Shown here: one piece after another, positions 26,701-36,905 of the stretch | Numbering within the stretch: the stretch's first letter is position 1 | Layout: each line of letters opens with the position of its first letter | Assembly: GCF_032854445.1 (NCBI RefSeq) | Contig: NC_088295.1 | Location: forward strand, 90,853,836 to 90,917,835 | DNA length: 64,000 nt | Source: Liolophura sinensis | Taxonomy: Eukaryota > Mollusca > Polyplacophora > Chitonida > Chitonidae | Direction: 5' to 3' | The notes under the pieces: model-generated | Database searches by the model: none | Told to the model about the DNA's origin: nothing | The model's input: only the letters and a program-made list of their open reading frames with translations | Translations under genes and position numbers: made by a program

Positions 26701-28561
26701 AGTCATATTGCATCAGGCTTCCTTGAAAGTGGGGATGTTTATTTGACAGATAAAATAGTACAAATGTATAATAAGATCTTTGTTTCAACAGATTTCTTGC
26801 CTTACCTTTTCTCCTCAAAATAATAACCCTCTGCCCTGAATGGAATTTCTTTTGACTTAGGCTATATGAAAATTGTATTCTTGTGCTGTTTTCTGCAACT
26901 ATTGTACTCAATAATCTAAAAGATAACATACTCACAAAATCTACTTTTTCATTTATTTTTTTGATTGGTGTTTTACGCCATACTCAAGAATATTTCACTT
27001 ATACGAGGGCAGCCAGCATTATGGTGGGTGGATACCGGGCACGGCCCGGGGGAATCCCACGACCATCCGCAGGTTGCTGACAGACCTTCCCACTTACGGA
27101 CGGAGAGGAAGCCAGCATAAGCTGGACTTCCTCACAGCGACCGCGTTGGTGAGAGGCTCCTGGGTCATTACGCTGCGCTAGCACGCTAACCGACTGAGCC
27201 ACGGAGGCCCCTCTACCTTTTCAGGCTACATGTGCTTGAACACAGATCTAATGTACAGCACAAACTTTATGTATAGCATTTACCTGAATTACAGCTGATA
27301 ACTGTTTTTCTCCAGGGGTAGCACCTTTCCATTTGTAGCTCCCACCTGCCTTCAACAGATTTTCTGCTGGATGATTCTGAAGGGGATAATAAGTCCTATC
27401 AATTACTTAATTACATGTATATTTAGTACATGAAACATCTCCACAAAGCAAAAATAAATTATAACATGCACCAAGAACTTGGGTAAAGTCTGGCTGATTC
27501 TTATTATTATTATCATTATTATTATTACTTTTTAGACTTGGATTAATTGTGATACCTATAGACACCAGTCAAGCCAATTTTCAATGTAGTTAATTGCTGT
27601 CTATGAGCAGCTCCTACCTTGCCTTGAATAAAGAGTTTAACTAATATTGAACGGTAAACTACAGTGGATAAATAGCAATATGGGGACAAATGTTTTCAGA
27701 TGAGACTGGGTATGACATATTAGACCTATAAGCTAGAGCTAAGTCTTGTGCTGTATAACTGTTACACATTTATAAGTGCACATCAGTACATAGGGCTTTG
27801 ATTATATTTTTGAGTACTGGTACAATACAAGGCTACCCTTAAAATGTAGCCACCAAGTACACGCCTTCAAATCAGTGAAAGGCCTGATGTAGGGTACTGG
27901 AAAATGACAAATACTTGAACTGTAAAAGATATGAAAGCTTCAGAGGCCATTTCATGAAAACTATCTATTGTAAGAATTTTGAGAAGTGTGCTTCTAAAGG
28001 TATGTGATTTTACTGAAATCATGTCCTGCCATAAAATACAGAACAGCAGCTCTCCATTTGTACAGGCTGAATAGATGGAGAGCTATAGTGAGACAGCTGT
28101 AGTCATCGGGTGTATCAAGTCCTATCTAAAACAAGGCTGCATGTAGATAACAATATTGTGAGTTACATTACATGATTCTTGATATAATCTGTATACTCTG
28201 TGTGTTCTGTGGATTATATTGATGGCTTGGCTTTTGTGCTGTATAAAATAGGGACAAAAATAGTCAAATACAGAATGAGTTAGGCACATTTTCTGCCAAA
28301 TGCCACATCATACCCTTGAATATTGAAAGCTTAAAAGCACACGTGGTTGTGCCCAGAAAGCCAAAAAAAAAAAAAAATGATTTTCTCCCAGTCCTTCTGA
28401 CTCACAAGCCAGACAGATTGTGCCCTTTTTGCAGCTGGTAATATTATTGTGTCGTTGTTGTTCTTATTCCAAATCCAACACAACTTTCTAAATTTCTGTT
28501 GATATCTCACCTTATCTTCACTACTGAATGACACTATATGCTGGAATTTGATATCTGGCAT
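5726..28561 (-). CDS. XRCC1: XRCC1, single-strand-break and base-excision repair scaffold
   Basis: Complete 15-exon gene, read right to left. Coding exons: 28561-28511, 27376-27284, 26049-25945, 23032-22874, 21712-21629, 21415-21295, 20418-20321, 19743-19569, 19240-19072, 18630-18517, 18288-18176, 17522-17459, 7200-6934, 6452-6377, 5836-5726. All introns are GT-AG, phases match throughout, and the sum is 1800 nt: 599 aa against about 633 in human. XRCC1 is the nuclear scaffold that gathers DNA polymerase beta, PARP1, LIG3 and end-processing enzymes at single-strand breaks. Order of parts: N-terminal domain (1-151), linker with basic NLS-like KRKH and KKTK, BRCT1 (about 305-392), acidic CK2-type linker, BRCT2 (503-599). 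The start ATG gives MPDIKFQHIVSFSS, matching the family's MPEI start. Introns are swollen by tandem arrays, intron 12 to 10.3 kb. The exon 11 acceptor has a 6-nt alternative at 18282. Confidence 0.97.
5837..6376 (-). other. XRCC1 intron 14
   Basis: 540-nt AT-rich intron between exons 14 and 15. Donor GTAAGT, acceptor TTTGTTTGTTTCAG. No repeat family was recognised in it. Confidence 0.8.
6617..6830 (-). repeat. Diverged SINE copy in XRCC1 intron 13
   Basis: Matches the SINE at 26950-27211 in order: TTTATTTGTTTATTATG tail side, AACACTTCACTCC, GGAAACCCATGGCCATCCC, CCAGCATAAGCTGGACTTGAGCTC, GGCTCCTGAGTCATTG and GCGCTAGCATGCTAACC. Head at the right. Its head end lies inside the adjacent 70-bp duplication. 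Confidence 0.8.
6811..6950 (-). repeat. Perfect 70-bp tandem duplication across the XRCC1 exon 13 donor
   Basis: 6811-6880 and 6881-6950 are identical. Each copy holds the last 17 nt of exon 13 (coding for the end of ITAFNG), the GTGAGT donor and the head of the SINE. Two identical 5' splice sites therefore sit 70 nt apart (donor GT at 6933-6932 and 6863-6862). Use of the second would read Asn-Gly and then TGA at once, so only the first keeps BRCT2. Confidence 0.95.
7201..7999 (-). other. 3' part of XRCC1 intron 12, unique sequence
   Basis: About 800 nt between the exon 13 acceptor (CTTGTTTTAG) and the 47-bp satellite. No gene or repeat family recognised. Confidence 0.7.
8000..16720. repeat. 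8.7-kb satellite of a 47-bp unit inside XRCC1 intron 12
   Basis: About 185 units of 47 bp (AAAGTGCTGTCAACTACGTG, AATCACTACTGATGGGCACG, CTAATTG), with a few per cent variation. A variant marker GTATCATCTATG occurs at 9816, 11469, 12453, 13024, 14676 and 15660, with spacings 1653, 984, 571, 1652 and 984. So 9816-13023 and 13024 onward are two copies of a 3208-bp higher-order repeat, the second missing one G near 14351. An earlier partial copy lies at about 9000-9815. There is no open frame and no similarity to the flanking exons. Confidence 0.97.
16857..16957. repeat. 20-bp repeat, 5 perfect copies
   Basis: Unit TGAACACATCACGTGTCTGA, five times without change. Contains the CACGTG E-box palindrome in every unit. 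Intronic (XRCC1 intron 12). Confidence 0.95.
17222..17450. repeat. 24-bp minisatellite abutting the XRCC1 exon 12 donor
   Basis: About 9-10 units of 24 bp (GATTGTGTGAATGATCCTGTAAAT type). It begins about 7 nt inside the intron from the exon 12 donor at 17458. The frame is open on both strands only because 24 is a multiple of three. Confidence 0.9.
17865..18030 (-). repeat. Truncated, diverged SINE copy in XRCC1 intron 11
   Basis: Shares TGATTGGTATTTTATGGTG, GACCTGGACTGGAACTC, GTAACCGCATTCATGACAG and CCTCCTAAGTCACTGTGC with the tRNA-like part of the local SINE. The central body is largely lost. Head at the right. Confidence 0.6.
18030..18172. repeat. Degenerate 20-bp repeat beside the XRCC1 exon 11 donor
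   Basis: About six imperfect units of the type ACACACTGTCATAGGTGGAC. Ends within a few bases of the donor at 18175. Confidence 0.7.
18517..19240 (-). other. XRCC1: XRCC1 BRCT1 domain, exons 9-10
   Basis: Exon 9 gives EFGKVMEGVVFVLSGYTNP, then RGEIRDKALKMGAQYRSDW and CTHLV. Exon 10 gives CAFAKTPKYNAV and THHWVNDCY with the conserved BRCT Trp. In vertebrates this is the central BRCT that binds poly(ADP-ribose) and PARP1. Exon 9 and 10 join as GT|G to complete Val. The domain is intact. Confidence 0.96.
19765..19848 (-). repeat. SINE 3' fragment in XRCC1 intron 7
   Basis: TTGATAGGTGTTTTATGCTG, ACGTTTCACTAATAC and GGCCAGCATTATGGTGGGC match the 3' body of the SINE at 26950-27211. Truncated before the central block. 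Confidence 0.75.
20596..20603. promoter_or_regulatory. Palindromic CRE site
   Basis: TGACGTCA, a full CREB/ATF consensus, in XRCC1 intron 6. Nearby TTACGTCA and GATGTCATG elements are half-site like. Function is not shown by sequence alone. Confidence 0.35.
20772..20945. mobile_element. Palindromic MITE-like hairpin in XRCC1 intron 6
   Basis: A perfect 22-bp inverted repeat at 20787-20808 and 20902-20923 (AGTGAAGGTTGAATATCATA core) lies inside imperfect arms of roughly 75 bp. Inner arm matches include CAGGTG and ATGATAA. No coding capacity. This is the shape of a small foldback MITE; superfamily unknown. Confidence 0.75.
21490..21615. repeat. Dispersed repeat, copy B
   Basis: Second copy of the element at 3855-3985, in XRCC1 intron 5. 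Confidence 0.6.
21713..22873 (-). other. XRCC1 intron 4
   Basis: 1161-nt intron without a recognised gene or repeat. Donor GTAAAT after FNK, acceptor CATTTTCAG. Confidence 0.75.
22997..25548 (-). repeat. 46-bp minisatellite made of the XRCC1 exon 4 acceptor and first codons
   Basis: About 55 units of 46 bp fill intron 3. On the minus strand a unit is TCTGCTGCAG followed by GTATTGCTGGTGTCGTCATC and CTTGATGTCACCCATG. The last 36 nt match the first 36 nt of exon 4 (VLLVSSSFMSPM) with about two changes. The first 10 nt match the sequence directly before the true acceptor at 23033. All variants I examined (TGCAG, TGTAG, TTTAG, TATAG) keep the AG. The sequence upstream of the real exon 4 is itself an array unit. 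VLLVTSSFMSP is conserved in human XRCC1, so the exon is the source and the array the copy. Minus-strand frames are open for 80-100 codons but shift every unit. Confidence 0.95.
26950..27211 (-). repeat. Full-length tRNA-derived SINE in XRCC1 intron 2
   Basis: Minus orientation. The tRNA-like head at the right reads GGGCCTCCGTGGCTCAGTCG with an A box, then a degraded B box, then a conserved central block (GACCATCCGCAGGTTGCTG, CAGCATTATGGTGGG on plus) and the tail side CACTTATACG, GGTGTTTTACGCC, AATAAATG. It is the least decayed copy together with 61390-61651. At least ten copies or fragments lie in this window. Confidence 0.9.
27377..28510 (-). other. XRCC1 intron 1
   Basis: 1134-nt AT-rich intron with a TTA/TTATTATTATT microsatellite at about 27500-27528 and an A-run near 28363. 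Donor GTGAGA, acceptor CCTTCAG. Confidence 0.8.
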
Positions 28562-28763
28562 CTTGGTAACAAAAACCCCAGAGCAATCTGTCTCTTTTTT
28601 CCTGACCTATTTGTCTATTCGTCTGCCCAATTCTTCTTGTTATTTCACGTTTGGCGGCAGTGGATATGAGTTCATCGAAGGGAGATAATTTGAAAACGTT
28701 TACCTCCCTTTGTCAAGGAACTCTTGTTGCGGAATTAACTACCTGTCAGACTAACGAACAATC
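28562..28763. promoter_or_regulatory. Head-to-head promoter of XRCC1 and the ZDHHC gene
   Basis: Only 202 bp separate the two start codons, so both 5'UTRs and any core promoter lie here or overlap. Visible elements: CCAAT at 28627-28631, an E2F-like TTTGGCGG at 28650-28657, and an inverted pair AAGGGAGATAA (28678-28688) and TTACCTCCCTT (28700-28710). No TATA box is evident. The symmetrical pair suits a bidirectional promoter, and the E2F-like site would suit a repair gene. Both are inference. Confidence 0.75.
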
Positions 28764-31700
28764 ATGGTTTTCCGATCAGACCCTTGTGGGTTTGTTTGTC
28801 TAATTATCACATACGTTGCTCTTTTCTATGCCGATTATGTGGTGGTCAAACACTTGATTATGGCCAGTATGGCAGAAACGTGAGTAGTCGATCTTTACAA
28901 CTAGTCTTGGGCACTTATATGTATATGAATGAACGTAAACAACAACAACTGCATTATAGTGCATGTTTCAGTTGTAAACTTACAGCACTTTTGTAAGCAG
29001 CTATTTTAGTCACTCCTCTTCAGAGGTTGTGGAAGAAAACCTTGCAAACAATGAACAGAGAAAGTCATGAGAAACAGCTTAGCTATAGCACCCTGAATTT
29101 CGCTGGAAAGTACTCAACAGATTCACATCGACTGAGTACAGGAACTCATCTCTACTCGAACTCCTAAATAAAGGTCAAGTATATGAGACGTCCAGTGTGA
29201 CAGGGTTAGTCAGTGTCAATCAGAAAAGTAGCCTTGTCAAAATGTTGATTGATTGACCCAGTACATTTGGCATCAGGAAAGTACAGATGCAATAAATCAG
29301 CCAGATCTCCAACCTTATTTACCAGTGGAGGAAGTACATTTCACATTGCTGAATTACGGATGCAAAGGCAACCAGATTGCACTTTAATCAACAGTGTGTA
29401 GGCGCACTCGCTTGCTTTATTGTAAGTCTGATAACTGTGCCTAGAACTGCCCAATTAATGTACTGCTTGAAGGTCTGGAGTGTCGTGAATTCATGAATAT
29501 TAAACTTTTGGGATGAGGTTGCTAACGTCTTCAGTGTGAGAGGATTCAACAAAAGAACTCTTACTTTATGGATCTACATTGTTTATTTTTCACTGGGTTA
29601 GTACCATTCTGTTAGAGCCAATCAAACACCTCTTCATGAAAACATATCTTCCTCTTAAGTCTTTGTTTAAGTGCAGGGCATTCTAACAAGCCAAGTTGCC
29701 TAAGCAGAGCTTTGAACTTTTGCTTCGCAATTTTTGAAGTGTTACCCAGAACACAGTGTCAATGTTTAAAACCTAGCCCCAGGTGGCTGCTTCAACTCCT
29801 CTCTTTATATTGGGCTGGCAGAGTATCATGGCCATGGGGAACCAGTGGTAAAATATACACTTATTGACGCCATGTCTGATAAGTCCTTTCTAAACAAAGG
29901 CTGCAATCCAAAAGTGGTGTCAACTTTGGCTCTTATCTCTCAGCTTGCCTGCACATGCAACGTCTCACATATATTTCACTTGGGAGGGACAGAAGAGACC
30001 CAAGTTCACCTCAGAGTCATCACTAAAGCAGCAGCCATTTTGCCTTCCCCACAGTTGTGAGTTTTGAAAAAGTTATTATTCCTAGATGGCACATGCGTGT
30101 TAAACCTGAAAAACCGAGCCCAATGGCTGCCTTGTATAGAAATGGTCTGCCATGTTGTGAATACGGGGCTGATGTGCCATTACCAAATTGAATATACCTG
30201 AGATGTTGCATGTACGTGTGAGTGGGAGGTAAGAACAAAGTTAACAGCACTTTTTGGACTACATTGTTTAGAAAGGACTTATAGGACATGGCGTGAATTG
30301 GTGTATGGTTTACCATTGGTTCCTCCTGTGCTATGATATTCCGTCAATCCAGTATAAAGAGAGGAGTTGAAGTAGCCACCTGGGGCTGTATAAAACCCAC
30401 TTCCATGTGTGTAACTCAGAATGGTCTGTTGTGTTTTTAGCCTATGGGGAGCAGCCAATGCAGTTGTATATAATGTTGTGATATTCCTGGCAATGGCAGC
30501 CCACCTGAGGGCTGTTTTCTCTGACCCAGGAATTGTTCCCCTGCCATCCACCAGTTTGGACTTCTCTGACATGCACACTGGGCAAAGAAAGCAAGATCGT
30601 GTAAGTTAGCGTACACGTAGTATTATACAATACTGAGTCATATTGCCATGTCTAATTGTTCTTGTTCAAAAACCATCTACCACTCAGCAGCACCAGCATG
30701 TGCCCAGGATATCTACCCAGGATACTGCCATTTTCGAGGGAGCATCAATTTTCATTTTTTTCAGTATGTTGTTTATATTCTTTGGCCTGTCATTTTTATT
30801 ATAGGTTATGTTACTTGTATGCTATATGATGCCTTTTCTATTTATGAATGTTTTTCACACTAAAGTACATGACTGAGTGTTACAAAAACTGGAAAACTTC
30901 CATAGCTGTTATTCACTGAGAGCCTTGAAAAAGGAAAATGACACCTGGGGCTAAATTCTATGAGGTTGTATTCTTCTTTATCCTTTTGCCATTCTTCGTA
31001 AGGCAGATGGAAATTTTAAATCATATTCATACTTTCATTTATTTATTTATTGTTATTATAACCCAAAACAAATGGACATAGGATCACCAATAGGTTTCAG
31101 GTATGTGTATATCTGAGCATTAATGTGGGAAAGCTATGGAAATGTGATGTGTTTGGATGGAAAGTTCTACACCTACATTGTAATGTACTTGTGTGCCCAG
31201 TTCAACATTTCCTTTTGTTGTGGTTACATGTAGCTTTATACATACATGTATGGACATTTTCTTCCTGCCCTTAGAGTGATGGTTGGACAGTGTGTATGAA
31301 GTGTGAGACATACCGTCCACCACGAGCTCATCACTGTCGGATCTGCCGACGCTGCATTAGACGAATGGATCATCACTGTCCATGGTAATGTTTCACAGAA
31401 AGAAGACAAGGAAAATTAACTCTTGTTATAACAGTTGTATGGGTATTACAATTCAGTGTTAACACAACAGTAGCAACAGAACAGTATACAGAAGTCAGAT
31501 GTACAGAAGAATTATTTGGATGTGTACATATACAAATCCAAATCTCCAGATCTATGTACACTGTATGATGTAAATGTCTCTGTTTATTTTATACATGTAC
31601 CTTACTCACCTGCAAAGCAATAACATCACCCAAAGCACATGTGAAGAGAACCTTAAAAATGACTGGGTAAAATAACAAACACATAAATATTTAGTGCTAT

Positions 31701-34700
31701 ATGATATTTTGATTTATTGATTTATTTGATCGGAGTTTTACACCATATCCAAGAAAAATTCACATATACCATTGCGGCCTGAATTATATGATGGATGGAA
31801 ACCGTGTCTGAGGAAAATCTGTGACCATTCATAGGTTGCTGGCAAACTTTTGCAGGTACATGTACATGTACCACCAGGGAGGAAGCCAGCATGAGCTGGT
31901 CTTGAACTCTAAAGTTATCATGTTTGTGACAGGCTCCTGGATCATTGTGCTGCACTAGCAGGCTAACCACTGGGCCATTGAGGCCCCCACTGTAGATATC
32001 AAATATATTCTTCAAATATATATCCATGAATATATGATAGCTTTTTAAAGCTATTACAGTATTGTTTCAGCAGATTGTATTTAATGTCTATCAGATTGTG
32101 TTTGTTTCATTTGTCTTTTACGTACATGTTTCTTTTTATCATCTCTGTTTTGTAGGATAAATAACTGTGTGGGAGAGTATAACCAGAGATATTTCATACA
32201 GTTCTTATTTTATGTTGGTGAGTATTATACTTTTATATGTGGACTGTTTGGAGATGATGGATGATCCTCACTATCCTTCTGGGAAAAGCATTTTCAAAAT
32301 GTGATAATTGATGAAATGTGAAAAGGATTATTTTCTTTATTGACCTTTTTGGTGTTAACGGTTGAGATTTATGCTATTCAGTTTGGTGTGCATATATAAG
32401 TAGTGACACCAGAAGATAATAGTGATGGTAAGTCCAGTTTGAAAAAGCTAGTGAACAGTTACATGATGAAAGTTTGTCAGTGAGATTAGTACAGCTGATT
32501 TTACCTGTATGTTTACAGTAGAAGCCAATGTGTTTGCTGTCAGTGTGACTAATGTGTGACAACTAGTACAGCTGATTTTACCTGTATGTTTACAGTAGAA
32601 GCCAATGTGTTTGCTGTCAGTGTGACTAATGTGTGACAAGTAGTACAGCTGATTTTACCTGTATGTTTACAGTAGAAGCTAATGTGTTTGCTGTCAGTGT
32701 GACTAATGTGTGACAAGTAGTACGGCTGATTTTACCTGTATGTTTACAGTAGAAGCCAGTGCGTTTGCTGTCAGTGTGACTAATGTGTGACAAGTATTAC
32801 GGCTGATTTTACCTGTATGTTTACAGTAGAAGCTAATGTGTTTGCTGTCAGAGTGACTAATGTGTGACAAGTAGTACGGCTGATTTTACCTGTATGTTTA
32901 CAGTAGAAGCTAATGTGTTTGCTGTCAGAGTGACTAATGTGTGACAAGTAGTACGGCTGATTTTACCTGTATGTTTACAGTAGAAGCTAATGTGTTTGCT
33001 GTCGGAGTGACTAATGTGTGACAAGTAGTGCGGCTGATTTTACCTGTATGTTTACAGTAGAAGCCAGTGTGTTTGCTGTCAGTGTGACTAATGTGTGACA
33101 AGTAGTACAGCTGATTTTACCTGTATGTTTACAGTAGAAGCCAATGTGTTTGCTGTCAGTGTGACTAATGTGTGACAAGTAGTACGGCTGATTTTACCTG
33201 TATGTTTACAGTAGAAGCCAATGTGTTTGCTGTCAGAGTGACTAATGTGTGACAAGTAGTACGGCTGATATTACCTGCATGTTCACAGGTGTAACCATTG
33301 TGTATGCTGTCACTGTGACTATTGTGTGCCAAGTAACGCAGGTCATTTTACCTGTATGTTCACAGGTGTTGCCAATGTGTATGCTGTCACTGTGACTAAT
33401 GTGTGACAAGGAGTACGGCTGATTTTACCTGCATGTTCACAGGTGTAACCATTGTGTATGCTGTCACTGTGACTAATGTGTGCCAAGTAACGCAGGTCAT
33501 TTTACCTGTTTGTTCACAGGTGTAGCCAGTGTGAATGCTGTCAGTGTGACTAATGTGTGACAAGTATTACAGCTGATTTTACCTCTTTGTTCACAGGTGT
33601 AGCCAGTTTGTATGCTGTCACTGTGGCTAATGTGTGACAAGTAGTACAGCTTATTTTAACTGTTTGTTCACAGGTGTAACCAGTTTGTATGTCATCAGTG
33701 TGGCTAATATGTGACAAGTAGTACAGCTGATTTTACCTCTTTGTTCACAGGTGTTGCCAATGTGTATGCTGTCACTGTGACTAATGTGTGACAAGTAGTA
33801 CGGCTGATTTTACCTGCATGTTCACAGGTGTAACCATTGTGTATGCTGTCACTGTGACTAATGTGTGCCAAGTAACGCAGGTCATTTTACCTGTTTGTTC
33901 ACAGGTGTAGCCAGTGTGAATGCTGTCAGTGTGACTAATGTGTGACAAGTATTACAGCTGATTTTACCTCTTTGTTCACAGGTGTAGCCAGTTTGTATGC
34001 TGTCACTGTGGCTAATGTGTGACAAGTAGTACAGCTTATTTTAACTGTTTGTTCACAGGTGTAACCAGTTTGTATGTCATCAGTGTGGCTAATATGTGAC
34101 AAGTAGTACAGCTGATTTTACCTCTTTGTTCACAGGTGTTGCCAATGTGTATGCTGTCAGTGTGACTAATGTGTGACAAGTATTACAGCTGATTTTACCT
34201 CTTTGTTCACAGGTGTAGCCAGTGTATATGCTGTCTGTCTGGTTGCACTATCGTGGATTCTTGACCCAGGGGTTGAAGGTCATAGAAAACAGGTCAAACT
34301 GTGAGTAACTCCAGTAAGATAATGCCCTACTATTGTATACATGTACATGCATTTGGATATTGCCATGTTTAGCGTTGTCAAGGTACACCACTATTAAAAG
34401 TGTACATGTAACAAATCATGTCTTAAGCTGTAATGCCCAGGCATAAACATGTGTGGGTTGACATTCCCAGCTTGCCATTATATTATTGGCTGTAACAAAA
34501 AATACACATAACTTACATTGTTACTCTACCCTACTCCACATTGATTTGTTTTTTTTTTCCTTTTGCCTTTGCAGGATTCATACTATTGTTCTTATCATAG
34601 AGTCTATGCTGTTTGGAATGTTTGTCTTAGCCATTGGATGTGATCAAGTAAGTCAATTCAGAAACAGGCAGTGTGTGAAAAACTTAGGGAGAAAACCATG

Positions 34701-36242
34701 TTGCATTTTACATGGGTTATTATCACCTGGCATCTATACTCATTTAGAGTAGAAAATGGAAAACATATCAAAGAAATAAATAGATTTAAAACTTTTAAAC
34801 CCTCATAAACTGCATAAAAGTGCACTGATGATCAAATACAAATTAGCAGAAGCAGTGTGGAAAAAATCATTTATTTTTCATCAATCGTTCTCATTGTTCA
34901 GTCTGAAGCATTTGGTGTCAGTTGCTCTGGATTACCTGTCGTCAGTCGTTATCAGTTATCTGTTATCAATCATTTTGATGGGTAACGTGTAGATAGCCTT
35001 AGATTTCCCCCGTACTCTGCCCAGTTTCCTGCCATCATAATGCTGGACACTGTCGTATAAGTGAAATATTCTTGTGTACAGGGTAAAACATCAACAGATA
35101 ATTGAATCGTGTTGAGCCATCTGTCAGTTGGTTGGAATTATCTGTTTATCATCAGTTTCATTCGTCTGTTGTTATTCATTCTGCACCTGTCTTGCATAGT
35201 ACACACTTACCTGTTATTTGACCAGTGCTTAAGGGACGTGTGTGCTTTATTTTTTCACAGATGTCTTCTATTTTCAATGATGAGACAGCAGTAGAACATG
35301 TCAAAAAAGATGGCCCAAGAAGAATAAAGAAATCAAAGGTTTCCCTCTTGCAGGAGGTCTTTGGGAGAGGTACTAAACACAATGCATGATGTACATGTAT
35401 TTATCAGGATATGTCCTTCATATCAACCTACTTGCCAGACAATGATAGTGATGTAACCCAATTTCTTACTGTTGACCGAATTCTAAAGCAAGTACATGCT
35501 GTCCATTCAGTGACGATGGATGTACATTGTATGTTTTTATAAACTTCAGGCACTTCTTGTCTTTAGTTACAAAGGCTGTGAGTGATGGTTGTACATCTGA
35601 GTTTCCACCGCACTTGGCTCCTCATGTTCATCAGCCTGTTGCTGAGGAAATTTTATGATGGTACTTTTTTTTAAACAATATTTTATTTGAAGAAGTGAAC
35701 ACATAGAGCCTAAATAAATGTCAGTCTTGCTGGCAGCAACTGGCAGAAAGTCGTGGGTTTCCCTCGGACTGAGCCCATTTTCCTTCCACCATAATGCTCG
35801 CTGTCATCGTATGAGTGAAATATTCTTAAGTACAGCATAAAACCCCAATCAAATAAGTAAATGTCAAGATGACATTTGAAGAAGTGCAAACTGTTAATTA
35901 ACTTTTTAAACGTCAGCTTTCAGATTGTAAAAGTTAATTACATAGAAAGGTAGAAACTGGTGCCTGATCAGTTGGTTTCAAACTTTCAGTTTGTTTTGCA
36001 GAAAGTGGGAGATTTGTACACATTTTCAAACTTTCAAAGAAGGTTTTGTCATTGGTTGTGCCATTTTATACATTCAAGTTTTCAGAGCATCTGTAGAGAT
36101 GCTTTGGGATTTCTGGAAAGCGTATTTACAAAACGACTGACTTTATTTCTGTGTTTCAGGTCACCCTTGTTTATGGTTATGTCCCCTAACATCTACCTCT
36201 CCTGTGCATCAAGCTGAACGACCAGAGGAGTACACTGTCTGA
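28764..36242 (+). CDS. ZDHHC3/7-like: DHHC palmitoyltransferase of the ZDHHC3/7 type
   Basis: Complete 8-exon gene: 28764-28879, 30441-30600, 31275-31384, 32156-32217, 34213-34300, 34575-34647, 35261-35369, 36160-36242. All GT-AG, phases agree, 801 nt, 266 aa, within the family's usual length. It transfers palmitate to cysteines of target proteins, typically at the Golgi. Four hydrophobic segments: exon 1 ([19 protein letters not shown]), exon 2 ([13 protein letters not shown]), exon 5 ([13 protein letters not shown]) and exon 6 ([17 protein letters not shown]). The Cys-rich domain spans about 97-135, with [29 protein letters not shown], catalytic Cys127 in DHHC, and [13 protein letters not shown] motif follows segment 2 (67-69), and a TTxE-like DETAVE is at 210-215. 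It ends EEYTV, a possible class II PDZ ligand like the tail of GODZ. Choice between ZDHHC3 and ZDHHC7 is not settled. Confidence 0.95.
28880..29774 (+). other. 5' part of ZDHHC intron 1
   Basis: About 900 nt with no recognised exon or repeat family. Donor GTGAGT after the codons for ASMAE. Confidence 0.7.
29775..30387. mobile_element. Foldback/MITE-like element with about 290-bp inverted arms
   Basis: The left arm starts AGCCCCAGGTGGCTGCTTC and the right arm ends with the complement of AGCCCCAGGTGGCTACTTC. Arms pair over CAACTCCTCTCTTTATA, CGCCATGTC, AAGTCCTTTCTAAACAA and ACATGCAAC on toward the centre near 30060. It lies in ZDHHC intron 1 and ends 53 nt before exon 2. No transposase, so non-autonomous. 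Both arms encode similar chance peptides, as expected of an inverted repeat. Confidence 0.85.
30601..31274 (+). other. ZDHHC intron 2
   Basis: 674-nt AT-rich intron. Donor GTAAGT, acceptor CTGCCCTTAG. A CAG two bases further in (TTAGAG) gives a possible alternative but breaks phase. Confidence 0.75.
31712..31987 (-). repeat. Diverged full-length SINE copy in ZDHHC intron 3
   Basis: Order TTTATTTGATCGGAGTTTTA, AAAATTCACATATACC, TGTGACCATTCATAGGTTGC, GAGGAAGCCAGCATGAGCTG, CTTGAACTC, GGCTCCTGGATCATTGTGC and GGCCATTGAGGCCC matches the local SINE. It contains an inserted TACATGTACATGTACC. Head at the right. Confidence 0.85.
32430..34212 (+). repeat. 77-bp minisatellite carrying the ZDHHC exon 5 acceptor and first codons
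   Basis: About 23 units of 77 bp fill most of intron 4. A unit holds GCTGATTTTACCTCTTTGTT, CACAG|GTGTAGCCAGTGT, ATGCTGTC and a spacer AGTGTGACTAATGTGTGACA. The real exon 5 is the last unit: the same acceptor at 34211-34212, then codons for VASVYAV and new sequence. Left units have a weaker TTTACAG|TAGAAGCC junction. A 385-bp (5-unit) block is duplicated, for example GCATGTTCAC at 33431 and 33816. Reading on from a decoy acceptor meets TGA in the spacer ([11 protein letters not shown] then stop). Confidence 0.93.
35002..35090 (+). repeat. 5'-truncated SINE fragment in ZDHHC intron 6
   Basis: TTTCCCCCGTACTCTGCCC, CATAATGCTG, CGTATAAGTGAAATATTCTT and GTACAGGGTAAAAC match the 3' half of the SINE in plus orientation. 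Confidence 0.75.
35370..36159 (+). other. ZDHHC intron 7 with a SINE fragment at 35755-35862
   Basis: 790-nt intron. The plus-strand SINE 3' fragment reads TCGTGGGTTTCCCTCGGAC, CACCATAATGCTCGC, GTATGAGTGAAATATTCTTA and AGCATAAAACCCC. The acceptor is CTGTGTTTCAG. Nothing else recognised. Confidence 0.75.
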
Positions 36243-36905
36243 CCCACACAGAGCACACCCTGTCTGGCAGGGAGACACATTTACTTTATGATTTCTCACA
36301 ATGTAAATACTATCTTGTTATGTAAATAGACGTTTTATAGTGCAGATGTTGTGCTGAGATACAGGTTCTCATGCCATTCTGGCACATGTGTACTCAGATA
36401 TCAACAGCATTGGCATGATCTGGTGTCATGAAGAGTTGTTATGGAGCTGTTCCAGATCATGGAGGTATACATGGAAGGAGGAACAACTCGCCCAGTTAGC
36501 CCAGCCAGTGGCGCAGACATACCTGCTATGCCTTTCAGCTCTGAATGCACCCCCTCTTAGCTAGGCAGCCTTCGACTTTGATGTCCAATGTATGTTACCG
36601 CGCCTCACAGGGCGTCCGCGAGTGGGGGTTAGGGTGAACTGCCTCAAAAGAGGTTCTATTATGCGTACCTACTTTGAGTAAAAAGCCTTGTGGAAGATAT
36701 AGTATGTACGGACAACGATACTTACTGAGCTATCAGGAACATTTTTTATTTTTTCACTATTTTCCAGCGTACAAAGTGTGAAACTTATTATGTTGTGCAG
36801 GTAGCATTAGTTTGTGCCATTAACCTGGTGCTCACGGATTCTGGACACTGAAGATCAATGGCTTCCTTAATGATGATTGAATAAAGGAGAAAATTGCCCA
36901 TTTGA
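36243..36905 (+). other. Probable 3'UTR of the ZDHHC gene
   Basis: Non-coding sequence from the TGA to the first canonical AATAAA at 36880-36885. From about 36452 this UTR would run into the TIR element described separately, so the poly(A) signal may have been supplied by the element. Transcript evidence would settle it. Confidence 0.5.

Larger units (their letters stand above)
21629..28561 (-). other. XRCC1: XRCC1 N-terminal domain, exons 1-5
   Basis: Exons 1-5 encode residues 1-164. Conserved landmarks are NHPAENLLKAGGSYKW (exon 2), SLDIGNEGSAFVEVLVG and DFE (exon 3), VLLVSSSFMSP then KWDRVKVVC (exon 4), and YGLSFITLHAPP (exon 5). This is the beta-sandwich domain that in vertebrates binds the DNA polymerase beta palm/thumb. 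All exon joins here except 4-5 and 3-4 were also checked by conserved residues across the junction, and those two keep frame as well (DFE|VLLV, FNK|TSTYG). Confidence 0.95.
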